10,576 nucleotides of DNA from Mycetohabitans rhizoxinica HKI 454 (GCF_000198775.1 NC_014722.1:615555-626130); one strand, 5' to 3'. Counted from the first letter of the stretch, positions 1-6,474 are shown. Numbers and translations: made by a program. The notes: generated by a model not told the origin, from the letters alone.

Positions 1-89
1 TGGGCCTTGTTTCCGGTCACCTTCCCGGCAACTTCGTTGGCTTTTCCCTTGACTTGCTCGGTGACGCCTTTGATTTGGTCCTTGTTCAT
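1..89 (-). CDS. CsbD-like stress protein, N-terminal fragment (runs off left edge)
   Basis: Read on the minus strand, the 29 codons visible begin MNKDQIKGVTEQVKGKANE and continue with VAGKVTGNKA. This is the typical opening of the small hydrophilic CsbD family (usually about 60-70 residues, rich in Lys, Gly and Ala). Family members are general-stress proteins of unclear molecular function, often induced by osmotic or envelope stress. The start at 89 is supported by a strong AGGAGA ribosome-binding site at 95-100, six bases ahead of the ATG. The upstream neighbour on the same strand is the disordered 209-residue protein ending at 179, so the two may share a transcript, although a hairpin at 111-130 lies between them. 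The gene is cut by the window edge, not visibly broken. The family call is confident; the physiological role is not known. Confidence 0.85.
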   Translation of the reverse strand, partial: MNKDQIKGVTEQVKGKANEVAGKVTGNKA

Positions 90-110
90 AGATTTCTCCT
101 GTTTGATTGC

Positions 111-130
111 CCGGCCTAATCGCAGGCCGG
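111..130 (-). terminator. Hairpin between the hypothetical gene and csbD-like gene
   Basis: CCGGCCT (111-117) and AGGCCGG (124-130) form a perfect 7-bp GC-rich stem with a 6-base loop. It lies about 50 bases past the stop of the minus-strand gene ending at 179 and about 20 bases ahead of the csbD-like start. No U-tract follows, so it is not a classical intrinsic terminator. It could be an attenuator, an mRNA-stabilising stem, or a structure in the csbD leader. Confidence 0.4.
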
Positions 131-178
131 TATGTTGGTGGTGTTGCAAGCACCGTTCCTGCCCGGCTTGAACTACCG

Positions 179-808
179 TCAGTGCCTTGCGCCGCTGCGC
201 AGGCGGATTTCAATCAGGCGCTCGGGCCGAAGCCGATGGGCGGCGTACGATTCGCCGCGCGCTGCGGCCGCGGTGGCAAGCGACTCCCGGTCGGTCATCG
301 TCGACTCGAGCGCTGGGTGTGGCGATTCGACTGGTGTGACAACGCCATGGTCCACCAGCTCGTAGTTATCGCGCAGCGCAATGAGCGGCAATTCGCCCCC
401 GATGCGGCTGTCGAAGCCGCCAAGTCCACGGGCCGGCGTGGGGACAGCGTTGTCCAGCGTGGCCTGCGACACAATGGCCTGGATGTTTTGGCCTGTCTTC
501 TTCGCCTCCGCGTTCTTGCCGTCGGTGTCCACCGTGTTATCGGTGGCATCGTTGTTGCGCAGGTCGGTGCCGCGTGGATGAGCCAACTGCACGGGGTCTG
601 CGCGACCGTCGATGCCTGCGCGAGGCTCGTATGGCGTCGCACCGGGCGACGATGTGGATTGGCCCAAGCCGGCTTCTTTTCCGCTCGACGCGCGCTCGAT
701 GTCGTTCACTTGCGCGTGCGCCGTTTCAGTCTCGGGCTTTTTCAACAGGCTTTCGGCTGCCTGGCGTCGTTGCTCGGGCTGGGGCGGGTTTTTGTCTGTT
801 GAGTCCAT
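179..808 (-). CDS. Hypothetical, largely disordered 209-residue protein
   Basis: The protein is strongly hydrophilic, with no signal peptide or membrane segment. Residues 1-105 are rich in Gln, Glu, Lys, Asp and Pro and look intrinsically disordered. A more ordered core follows at about 105-160, containing GQNIQAIVSQATLDNAVP, GLGGFDSRIGG and PLIALRDNYELVDHG. The last 45 residues are again charged and Ala/Arg-rich. The start at 808 has a GGGAG ribosome-binding site seven bases upstream, which favours this frame over the long but Cys/Trp/Arg-rich frame on the plus strand. The core resembles Burkholderia-restricted proteins of unknown function; DUF3005 is a candidate from memory that I could not check. 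It precedes the csbD-like gene on the same strand, which hints at a stress or stationary-phase role, but that is inference from position only. I do not assign a function. Confidence 0.65.
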   Translation of the reverse strand: MDSTDKNPPQPEQRRQAAESLLKKPETETAHAQVNDIERASSGKEAGLGQSTSSPGATPYEPRAGIDGRADPVQLAHPRGTDLRNNDATDNTVDTDGKNAEAKKTGQNIQAIVSQATLDNAVPTPARGLGGFDSRIGGELPLIALRDNYELVDHGVVTPVESPHPALESTMTDRESLATAAAARGESYAAHRLRPERLIEIRLRSGARH

Positions 809-918
809 TGGATCGCTCCCATCGAATAATCACCCTCTTCGTGTAGCAAGCCTCGTTCCACTACAGTAAGCGAAGCCACGAGCTGTCACGCCATCTTTTG
901 GGGCAAATGCGGCCAATC

Positions 919-950
919 TTTCACGGCGTAGCCTCGTAGGCCTGTAAAAT
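919..950 (+). promoter_or_regulatory. Candidate promoter of the min operon
   Basis: A TAAAAT hexamer at 945-950 (five of six bases match TATAAT) lies about 25 bases ahead of the minC ATG. The nearest -35-like element, TTTCAC at 919-924, is 20 bases upstream, longer than the ideal 17. If used, it gives a very short leader before minC. The weak -35 makes this tentative. Confidence 0.3.
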
Positions 951-974
951 AGGGCAAATTTTTTGCAATCTTCT

Positions 975-1757
975 ATGTCGGCCAAGAAATCGCCCTTTTT
1001 CGAACTGCGCAGCGGTACGCTGGACACGCTTCTGTTCGTCGTGAAGACGACCGATCTGGCCGAGATGCGTGCTGAACTGAGTCGACGCTTTGACGCGACA
1101 CCGGAGTTTTTCGCCAACGACGTGGTGGCGATCGACCTGCGGCGCCTGCCGGTGGACCAACGCGTACCGGTCGCAGAAGTGGCCGAGATGCTGAAGGCAT
1201 TCCGAATGCATCCGGCCGGCATCGTCGCAAACGACGCACAACGGTCGTGGGCACAACTTGATGCACTGCCGTTCGTCGAGTCATCTGAACGGCGTGCGGT
1301 CCGCAGCGACGAGCCCGCGGCCGGGGCGTCGCCACAGGCCGCCTCGACGGTGCCGCAGGCCGCCTCCTGCGACATGATGGCCCAGGGCGACGCCGCAGCC
1401 GACACCGAGCGGGGCGGCGGCAATGTGACACGGGTGATCGACAAGCCGCTGCGTTCGGGGCAGCAGGTCTATGCAAAGGGCGACCTCGTTGTGCTGGGCC
1501 TGGTCAGCTACGGTGCGGAAGTGATTGCCGAGGGCAACATCCACATCTATGCGCCGCTGCGCGGACGCGCACTGGCGGGCGTGCATGGCAACCACGGCGC
1601 GCGGATCTTTTGCACGTGCTTGGAGCCGGAACTGATCTCAATCGCCGGTATCTACCGAACCACCGAGACGCCACTCGGGCCCGATGTGCTTGGCAAGTCG
1701 GTACAGATCCGGTTGGCGGACGAGAAGTTGATCATCGAGCCGCTGCGGTTGACGTAG
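975..1757 (+). CDS. minC: Septum site-determining protein MinC
   Basis: MinC inhibits FtsZ polymerisation and, bound to MinD on the membrane, blocks septum formation near the cell poles. From the ATG at 975 it is 260 residues. The N-terminal MinC_N domain (about 1-100) opens with [12 protein letters not shown] long Ala/Pro/Ser linker follows (about 102-152), and then the beta-helical C-terminal domain (about 153-260) with the conserved RSGQ at 160-163 and a run of Gly-rich turns ([17 protein letters not shown]), the dimerisation and MinD-binding part. An in-frame TTG at 963 would add four residues, but the ATG matches the usual family start; no strong ribosome-binding site precedes either. 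The linker contains a 21-bp repeat coding PQAAS twice (residues 120-124 and 127-131). minC is the first gene of the min operon, 77 bases ahead of minD. The gene is intact. Confidence 0.96.
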   Translation: MSAKKSPFFELRSGTLDTLLFVVKTTDLAEMRAELSRRFDATPEFFANDVVAIDLRRLPVDQRVPVAEVAEMLKAFRMHPAGIVANDAQRSWAQLDALPFVESSERRAVRSDEPAAGASPQAASTVPQAASCDMMAQGDAAADTERGGGNVTRVIDKPLRSGQQVYAKGDLVVLGLVSYGAEVIAEGNIHIYAPLRGRALAGVHGNHGARIFCTCLEPELISIAGIYRTTETPLGPDVLGKSVQIRLADEKLIIEPLRLT

Positions 1758-1834
1758 CGGCAATCCGTATTAGAAGACAGGAAGACATCCGTCCCGACAG
1801 TGGCGGAGCACATTGACGAATACAAGGTAACGGT

Positions 1835-2650
1835 ATGGCAAAAATCATTGTGGTGACTTCGGGCAAGGGCGGGGTCGGCAAGACGACGACGAGCGCAAGC
1901 TTTGCGTCCGGACTCGCGCTGCGCGGGCACAAGACGGCCGTCATCGATTTCGATGTGGGCTTGCGCAATCTCGATCTCATCATGGGCTGTGAGCGTCGTG
2001 TCGTGTACGACCTGATCAACGTGATCCAGGGTGAAGCGAACTTGCACCAGGGGCTGATCAAGGACAAGAAATGCGAGCAGTTGTACATCCTGCCCGCATC
2101 GCAGACGCGCGACAAGGATGCGTTGACGCTGGAGGGCGTCGAGAAGGTCATCAACGACTTGATCGAAATGGGCTTTGAATACATCGTTTGCGACTCGCCG
2201 GCCGGCATCGAGTCCGGTGCGTTGATGGCGATGCACTTCGCGGATGAAGCGCTGATCGTCACGAACCCCGAAGTATCGTCGGTTCGGGACTCGGACCGCA
2301 TCCTCGGGATCCTGGCATCCAAGACGCGCCGCGCGATCGAGGGTCGGGAACCGGTCAAGGAGCATTTGCTGATTACGCGCTATAACCCAAAGCGGGTCAG
2401 CGAAGGCGAGATGCTGTCGCTGGACGACATCCAAGAGATTCTGCGGATCCCGTTAATCGGCGTGATCCCGGAATCCGAGTCGGTGCTGCATGCGTCGAAC
2501 CAGGGCGTGCCGGCAGTGCATTTAGATGGGACCGACGTGGCCGAGTCGTACAAGGACGTGATCGCGCGTTTCCTTGGGGAGCAAAAGCCGCTGCGGTACA
2601 TTGATTACCAAAAGCCGGGCTTGTTGCAACGCCTGTTCGGCAGCAAGTAA
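1835..2650 (+). CDS. minD: Septum site-determining ATPase MinD
   Basis: MinD is the ParA/MRP-type ATPase that binds the inner membrane as an ATP-bound dimer, recruits MinC, and is released by MinE-stimulated hydrolysis. At 271 residues it is full length (E. coli MinD is 270). The deviant Walker A motif KGGVGKTT spans residues 11-18, with both Lys11 and Lys16 present. The switch I region DFDVGLRNLD includes Asp38 and Asp40, and the Walker B/switch II CDSPAGIE surrounds Asp120. The C-terminal amphipathic membrane-targeting helix is visible as GLLQRLFGSK. An AAGGT ribosome-binding site at about 1824-1828 supports the ATG at 1835. minE follows after nine bases, so the two are surely co-translated from one mRNA. 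No missing residues or oddities are seen. Confidence 0.98.
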   Translation: MAKIIVVTSGKGGVGKTTTSASFASGLALRGHKTAVIDFDVGLRNLDLIMGCERRVVYDLINVIQGEANLHQGLIKDKKCEQLYILPASQTRDKDALTLEGVEKVINDLIEMGFEYIVCDSPAGIESGALMAMHFADEALIVTNPEVSSVRDSDRILGILASKTRRAIEGREPVKEHLLITRYNPKRVSEGEMLSLDDIQEILRIPLIGVIPESESVLHASNQGVPAVHLDGTDVAESYKDVIARFLGEQKPLRYIDYQKPGLLQRLFGSK

Positions 2651-2659
2651 GGGGGGGAA

Positions 2660-2914
2660 ATGTCGATTCTTTCTTTTCTGCTTGGCGAGAAACGCAAGTC
2701 TGCGTCGGTTGCGAAGGAGCGCTTGCAACTGATCATCGCACATGAGCGTGCGGCCGGACGGGCGCCGGCCGACTATTTGCCGGCGCTGCAACGCGAGCTT
2801 GTCGCGGTGATCTCAAAATACGTGAAGATCTCGAACGACGACATCAGGGTTCATCTCGAGCGGCAGGACGATCTCGAGGTGCTTGAGGTCAAGATCGAGA
2901 TTCCGCAGCCTTGA
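2660..2914 (+). CDS. minE: Cell division topological specificity factor MinE
   Basis: MinE activates the MinD ATPase at the membrane and makes the MinCD inhibitor oscillate, so that only mid-cell stays permissive for FtsZ. The 84-residue protein has normal length. The N-terminal membrane-contact stretch SILSFLLG is at residues 2-9. The anti-MinCD helix with [12 protein letters not shown] is at about 19-30, and the C-terminal dimerisation (topological specificity) domain is at about 36-84, including [19 protein letters not shown]. The ATG follows a seven-G tract (2651-2657) that acts as the ribosome-binding site directly after the minD stop. The homopolymer would be a possible slippage site, but it lies outside the coding frame. 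This is the last gene of the min operon; an 18-bp palindrome begins ten bases past the stop. Confidence 0.97.
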   Translation: MSILSFLLGEKRKSASVAKERLQLIIAHERAAGRAPADYLPALQRELVAVISKYVKISNDDIRVHLERQDDLEVLEVKIEIPQP

Positions 2915-2924
2915 TCGTACAGGT

Positions 2925-2942
2925 CGTGCGTCGCGACGCACG
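2925..2942. promoter_or_regulatory. 18-bp perfect palindrome after minE
   Basis: CGTGCGTCG followed at once by CGACGCACG is a perfect 18-bp inverted repeat with no spacer, ten bases past the minE stop. As RNA it could fold with a 4-base loop, which would suit a 3' end for the min transcript, but no U-tract follows. As DNA it looks like a dimeric protein-binding site. Which of these it is cannot be told from the sequence. Confidence 0.45.
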
Positions 2943-2977
2943 CGGTCCGCGCATGGCGGGTGCGTATGCGCCGTCGC

Positions 2978-3404
2978 GCGGTGCAGGCTGAACATCAGCG
3001 CGGCGCCAACCTGAACGGTCGGTCCTTCGCGTTTGATCGTGAAGCCTCCCAACATTGCAACGAACGACACGAGCACCTTGCCAGCCAGTAGCCGGACTGT
3101 GAGCAGGCGCGCCCCCCAGCGCAGCGGTATCGCCGTGCAGTGTGGCGACCACTTGCGCAATGCCGCTGCCTTGCGCGCCGCGCAAGAAACGCCGCGTCAA
3201 TGCCACGCACAGCGCGCCTACCGCGGGCGTGACGATCAGCGCGAGCCATGGATGACGATCGAAGCCGGCGCGAAACAGGCTGTAGCCAAAATCGATCAGC
3301 CACGCATACAGCACCGCGAGCAGACCGACCGCGATCGCGCCTGACCAGAACACACCATAGTGCAGCCACAATCTGCGTGCGTGGCGCGCGGTTTTCTGAT
3401 CCAT
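2978..3404 (-). pseudogene. ClC-family chloride channel, frameshifted and C-terminally truncated
   Basis: ClC proteins are membrane chloride channels or H+/Cl- antiporters of about 420-580 residues. On the minus strand, the first frame starts at the ATG at 3404 (MDQKTARHARRLWLHYGVFW) and shows two membrane segments and the selectivity-loop motif GSGIAQVV (normally GSGIP). The reading then has to move to another frame at the six-C tract 3112-3117 (G6 on the coding strand). With one G fewer, the protein continues as LGARLLTVRLLAGKVL and on into FTIKREGPTVQVGAA, which is the second ClC selectivity motif (normally GREGP). Recognisable sequence ends at about 2978 (FSLHR), so roughly two thirds of the protein, including the rest of the pore, is missing. 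An upstream in-frame start cannot be excluded. The frameshift alone could be a sequencing slip, but the truncation shows the gene is dead. Confidence 0.85.
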
Positions 3405-3419
3405 CGGTCCGGTAGCGCG

Positions 3420-3457
3420 CAATGTACGTGCAGCGGCCCAATGTAGGTGTAGCGGCC
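3420..3457. repeat. Two tandem 19-bp direct repeats
   Basis: CAATGTACGTGCAGCGGCC (3420-3438) is followed immediately by CAATGTAGGTGTAGCGGCC (3439-3457), which differs at two positions. The pair lies just upstream of the surviving start of the ClC remnant. A unit of 19 bases shifts any reading frame passing through it. Confidence 0.8.
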
Positions 3458-3550
3458 AAGCCGCTGAGTATACCGCGACGCGTCGGCCAGGTATTGAGAG
3501 TGCATGCGATAGGGGGCCGCGTTGCTCGCCGTGCCCGGCCGTTGGCCCAT

Positions 3551-3755
3551 CAAACCGTGCTCCTTCGGTGCGGCCCGGCTGGAGCCGGCGAATAATGTTG
3601 CCGTATCGGCGTCCCACCCGCACGATTGCGTCATTAAGCGCAGCGTTCCTATGTAATCTAAAACTTTCCTGGAATCTTTTCGAGCCGATCCGACTCCACG
3701 ACGTGAACCGGGCAATGGGGCACAGCGGTTGATGATGGCAATGCGGGAGCGGTGA
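3551..3755. other. Intergenic stretch ahead of opgC
   Basis: I see no gene in this stretch. On the minus strand, an AAGGAG ribosome-binding-site-like sequence (complement of 3560-3565) sits nine bases ahead of an ATG at 3550 that opens a frame of unclear meaning; it may be the original start region of the dead ClC gene. On the plus strand it should hold the opgC promoter, but no convincing -35/-10 pair is visible. Confidence 0.3.
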
Positions 3756-4973
3756 ATGACGACGCCTATACGACGCTCAATCGAGGTTGATTTTCTTCGG
3801 GGCGTGGTACTGATTGTGATCGCGATCGATCACATCTGCGGCAGCTCGCTTACCAAGTTCATGCTGCATAACTACGCGTTTTGTGACGCCGCGGAAGTGT
3901 TCGTGTTTCTGGGTGGCTATGCGTCAGCGGCTGCCTATGTGACGATCGACGCGAACCGCGGCGGGCGGGCCGCGTCCCTGCGCTTTCTATCGCGCAGCGT
4001 GCAAATCTATCGTGCCTATTGGCTGACCGCGGCATTGATGCTTGCTTCGGGAGCGATGATCGCCGCGCTGCGCTTGCGCACACCGATGCTCGCCGAGAGC
4101 GAATGGCCGTTGTTCGCGGCGCAGCCGTGGTCGATGATCCGTGACATCGCGTTGTTTCGGCACCAGCCATATTTGGCCGCCGTGCTGCCAATGTACGCGT
4201 TCTTTGCACTCGGCGCCAGCGTTGCGGTGCCCTACGCACGCCGTGCACCCGTTGCCACGTTATTTGCTAGCCTCGTGGTATGGCTGTCCGCGCCGGTGCT
4301 AGGGCCGCTACTGCCCAGCGCCAGGGCGGGCGGCTGGGGATTCAATCCGTTCGCGTGGCAATTCATGTTCGTTTGCGGGATGCTGGCACGGCTGCATCCT
4401 GTGCCCTCAGCGTTTCATGCGTCGTGCACGGCTCGCGGATTGACGCGGCTCGCCCTCGGCATCGCGCTCGGCTTTGCGTTCTCTAAACTGGTGCTGCAAA
4501 CCCAGCCGATGCCGGGCATCATGAAACAAAACCTTGCGCCGCTGCGGATCGTCAGCTTTGCCGCGTTGGCGTGGCCCGTGGCCGTCGCGGTCCAGCGCGG
4601 CTGGCTCCGTGCGCTGGCCAGCCGGATGCGGGACGTCGTCAACGTGGGACAGCAAGGGATGCCGTGCTTCGTGGCTGGCGCGTTCATATCGATCGTCATC
4701 GATACGGCGCTGCGGGTCAGCGGCCCGCACCGGATGCCGTTCGTCGCGGGACTATGCGGCGACGCGCTGGCGATCAGCGCGGTAATCGCCACGGCGCGGC
4801 TGGCCCGGGCGCTGAAGCGGCGCGCGGTGGCCACGCGCGGCGGGCCCGCCGTGTCGCGGTCTGGACAGACGGCGACGATGCCGCCCGGTATCCGACCCAC
4901 TCAAGCCCGGCAGGGGAGCGAAGCCGGCGCGGGCGGACCATGGCCACGCCGGCAGCCGGACGCATCGCGCTGA
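3756..4973 (+). CDS. opgC: OpgC-family membrane acyltransferase
   Basis: OpgC proteins are polytopic inner-membrane acyltransferases; in characterised bacteria they add succinyl groups to periplasmic glucans. This 405-residue protein opens with the family signature EVDFLRG at residues 10-16. The Arg15-x10-His26 spacing is the RX10H pattern of the acyltransferase-3 superfamily, whose histidine (in AIDHI) is thought to be catalytic. Further family motifs are YAFCDAAEVFVFLGGYAS (about 40-57), the Arg/Tyr-rich IYRAYWLTA, and AVLPMYAFFALG. About ten hydrophobic segments spread over residues 14-350. A GGGAG ribosome-binding site at 3745-3749 supports the ATG at 3756. The last 48 or so residues, after the final membrane helix, form a low-complexity Gly/Pro/Arg tail that the family core does not need. 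It may be read-through into decayed DNA, since it overlaps a gene remnant on the other strand. The exact glucan or other substrate is not known. Confidence 0.88.
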   Translation: MTTPIRRSIEVDFLRGVVLIVIAIDHICGSSLTKFMLHNYAFCDAAEVFVFLGGYASAAAYVTIDANRGGRAASLRFLSRSVQIYRAYWLTAALMLASGAMIAALRLRTPMLAESEWPLFAAQPWSMIRDIALFRHQPYLAAVLPMYAFFALGASVAVPYARRAPVATLFASLVVWLSAPVLGPLLPSARAGGWGFNPFAWQFMFVCGMLARLHPVPSAFHASCTARGLTRLALGIALGFAFSKLVLQTQPMPGIMKQNLAPLRIVSFAALAWPVAVAVQRGWLRALASRMRDVVNVGQQGMPCFVAGAFISIVIDTALRVSGPHRMPFVAGLCGDALAISAVIATARLARALKRRAVATRGGPAVSRSGQTATMPPGIRPTQARQGSEAGAGGPWPRRQPDASR

Positions 4974-5413
4974 ACCGGCGTATGCCAGCGTCTGCTTCAA
5001 GGGCTGCCTTGCCGGGACGATAGCGTGCCGAGTTGAAAATGAGCGTTGGCAATGACCGTTGTCGTTGAACGGCCACGGCTCCATCAGCGTGCGCTGCCCG
5101 TTGACATCCGGCAGCGACGGCGGCGAAGCGGGAAGTGGCACGGCGCGGCGCACAGTGGCCAAGGCGGTGCGCTTTGCGTCGTCCTCACCGTTGGTGCAAT
5201 ACACCGCCGAATTCAACTCATGCTTGTTGCGATACACCGCCAGTGCAAACCATGCTTGCGTACGTCCACCGCGAAGGACACCACTACTGAGCGCAGCGTC
5301 CGCTGCAGATCGATTGTCTCGACTAGGCTTGCATTGGCTGGGTCGATGTGTCGGACGAGCCTCATCTTGCATGCCGACACCGTCGAGGCGGTGGGCCGGG
5401 AATGCGCGCGCAT
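4960..5413 (-). pseudogene. Probable decayed hypothetical gene in three frames
   Basis: On the minus strand, three consecutive segments with protein-like composition lie in three different frames. The first (about 5365-5230) reads MRLVRHIDPANASLVETIDL and then TLRSVVVSFAVDVRKHGLHW. The second (about 5250-5060) reads ALAVYRNKHELNSAVYCTNG and then EDDAKRTALATVRRAVPLP. The third (about 5060-4960) reads SLPTLIFNSARYRPGKAALE and then ADAGIRRFSAM. Joined end to end they would make a soluble protein of about 140 residues, which I do not recognise. Each frame fades where the next begins: the first meets a stop near 5213, and the second turns Arg/Pro-rich. The simplest reading is one ancestral gene with two frameshifts, its 3' end overlapping the opgC tail. 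Alternatively, these are chance open stretches in GC-rich DNA; the low-bias residue mix argues against that but does not exclude it. Confidence 0.5.
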
Positions 5414-5508
5414 GCATAGTGGCGCGCATTCGTGTCGGCGGGAGCGGCGCTTGCTAAAGATTCGCTACACGATGGACGGTGCGCGCCGTTCCGCAATCGG
5501 GAGAAGCC

Positions 5509-5667
5509 ATGATGGAAAACGATGCGCCGACGAAACATCCCACACCCGCGCGTCATAGCGACAACGAAAAGAGCAGGATGCCAGAGCGTCACGACAGTGG
5601 CCGCAAGCAGGCGCCGCATGACCAGCCCGGCAAGGCGCCGGGCGAAGGGGAATTGCCGGTCGGCTGA
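5509..5667 (+). CDS. Small hydrophilic hypothetical protein (52 residues)
   Basis: This short gene starts at the first of two adjacent ATG codons (5509 and 5512), with the strong ribosome-binding sequence GGGAGAAG just upstream (about 5499-5506). The product is very rich in His, Pro, Arg, Lys, Asp and Glu (MMENDAPTKHPTPARHSDNE and later MPERHDSGRKQAPHDQPGKA). It has no hydrophobic stretch and no cysteine, so it is predicted to be disordered and cytoplasmic. It resembles small uncharacterised proteins common in Burkholderia genomes, but I cannot name a family. It sits alone between a probable pseudogene and a porin fragment. The frame on the opposite strand over the same DNA is Arg/His-rich and is taken as a shadow. 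The ribosome-binding site is the main evidence that it is real. Confidence 0.6.
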   Translation: MMENDAPTKHPTPARHSDNEKSRMPERHDSGRKQAPHDQPGKAPGEGELPVG

Positions 5668-5773
5668 CGATCGGCGCCGGTGGCTGTGCATCAAGCCGAC
5701 TTGTATCGAGCCGCAGTCCCGGTGCAGGCCGGCGTTGTGCAGTCTATCGCGCGCGGCGCGGTCGCGGTGTCAA
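5668..5773. other. Intergenic stretch with no recognised feature
   Basis: Between the small hydrophilic gene and the 3' end of the porin remnant I see no gene, clear hairpin or promoter. A transcript from either side would have to end here or run convergently. Confidence 0.3.
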
Positions 5774-6005
5774 TCAGAACTTGTGACGGATGCCCACGCG
5801 CGCGGCGAACGGGTGGCTTGCGCCCGCGGAAGTGCCAAAGTAGCTCGTACTCGAGCCGATCTGCGCATCGATCGGCACCATCTTGCCAGCGATCGTGTTG
5901 TTGCCGAATGCTTTCTGGTAGATCACGAGCAGGTACATATCTGTGCGCTTGGACAACGCGTAGTCGGAGTCGTCCACAATGCTAATCGGCAGTTTGACCG
6001 CCATG
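5774..6005 (-). pseudogene. General outer-membrane porin, 3' fragment
   Basis: The minus-strand frame ending at 5774 encodes the C-terminal strands of a Burkholderia-type trimeric porin: DYALSKRTDMYLLVIYQK, a variable loop, and the terminal beta-strand AARVGIRHKF ending in Phe, the outer-membrane insertion signal. Intact porins of this family are about 350-390 residues with a signal peptide; only about 75 residues remain. Homology is lost near 6005, where the upstream residues (RKKPAQWPVN) no longer look like porin, and the neighbouring gene ends at 6033. There is no start, ribosome-binding site or signal peptide, so this is a remnant left by a deletion or insertion that removed the 5' four fifths. 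The family identification is secure; the precise breakpoint is approximate. Confidence 0.87.
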
Positions 6006-6032
6006 TTAACGGGCCATTGCGCTGGTTTTTTT

Positions 6033-6437
6033 CTACCCCGTAGAATCCTTTCGCGACATAATCGCGTTCGGAACATAAGCATCGAAATGATTCCGATACC
6101 AATGGCTCATACTCTGTATTGCCGCTTTGGCGGGCGGATGGTCGCCAGCGCCGACAAGTTCCGCGCAAGCCGCCGCAACCGCATTCAGAACGCGTGCCGT
6201 TTCCGGCACGTAGGGAAGATCAATTTCGCTGTCGTGCCGTGCCCTGATGATATGGTATCGGACTCGCTCAGGCATCGTCCACGCGCTAATTAGGAACGCT
6301 TGCACGGTGATCGGCTTGCCGTCCACATCGATGGTCAATGTTCGGTGTTGTTCATCGTAACCTGCTTGCTCCAATGCTTCGCAACTGTCGATTGCGGCAT
6401 TCAGCGTGTCACGAATGAGACTCCAATCAGTTTTCAT
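6033..6437 (-). CDS. Unrecognised 134-residue protein
   Basis: From the ATG at 6437 the protein is 134 residues and starts MKTDWSLIRDTLNAAIDSCE. An upstream in-frame ATG at 6446 would add three residues (MYN), but the GGGA ribosome-binding sequence touches that codon and is better spaced (nine bases) for the one at 6437. The composition is that of a normal soluble alpha/beta protein: a helical N-terminus, a short hairpin-like RTLTIDVDGKPITVQAFLIS, a helix with RVRYHIIRARHD, then a second helical part with ARVLNAVAAACAELVG. There is no signal peptide or membrane segment. The opening MKxDWxLIR is reminiscent of small phage- or plasmid-encoded proteins, but I cannot assign a family. The gene sits where a porin gene was cut, in DNA that looks AT-richer than its neighbours, so it may be acquired. 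The last residues (MSRKDSTG) could be altered by the junction. Confidence 0.7.
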   Translation of the reverse strand: MKTDWSLIRDTLNAAIDSCEALEQAGYDEQHRTLTIDVDGKPITVQAFLISAWTMPERVRYHIIRARHDSEIDLPYVPETARVLNAVAAACAELVGAGDHPPAKAAIQSMSHWYRNHFDAYVPNAIMSRKDSTG

Positions 6438-6468
6438 GTTGTACATTCCCGCAGTTTAAAACGATTGC

Positions 6469-6474
6469 AGTATA
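6469..6474 (-). promoter_or_regulatory. Candidate -10 element for the 134-residue gene
   Basis: The minus strand carries TATACT here, five of six bases matching the -10 consensus, about 30 bases ahead of the gene's start. No good -35 hexamer is seen at 16-18 bases upstream, so the call rests on the -10 alone. Confidence 0.3.

Noticed and set aside
107..802. Long plus-strand open frame of 231 codons opposite the 209-residue gene
   Set aside because: It is rich in Cys, Trp, Arg and Val, has no ribosome-binding site and mirrors the minus-strand gene, which has a good GGGAG site and a natural hydrophilic composition.
2889..3623. Single 244-codon minus-strand gene spanning the ClC remnant
   Set aside because: After the G6 tract the frame is no longer ClC-like and runs into the minE 3' end; the true continuation is in another frame.
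4838..4851. 14-bp palindrome CGGCGGGCCCGCCG
   Set aside because: It lies within the GC-rich opgC 3' end, where such palindromes arise easily; no regulatory context.
4752..5429. Single minus-strand 225-codon gene
   Set aside because: Only its middle part looks like protein; both ends are Arg/Pro-rich shadows, so it is better read as one segment of a frameshifted remnant.
6031..6045. Hairpin TTCTAC-CCC-GTAGAA next to a T-run at the end of the 134-residue gene
   Set aside because: For the minus-strand gene the stem is followed by A's, not T's, so it does not work as an intrinsic terminator; on the plus strand the T-run precedes the stem.
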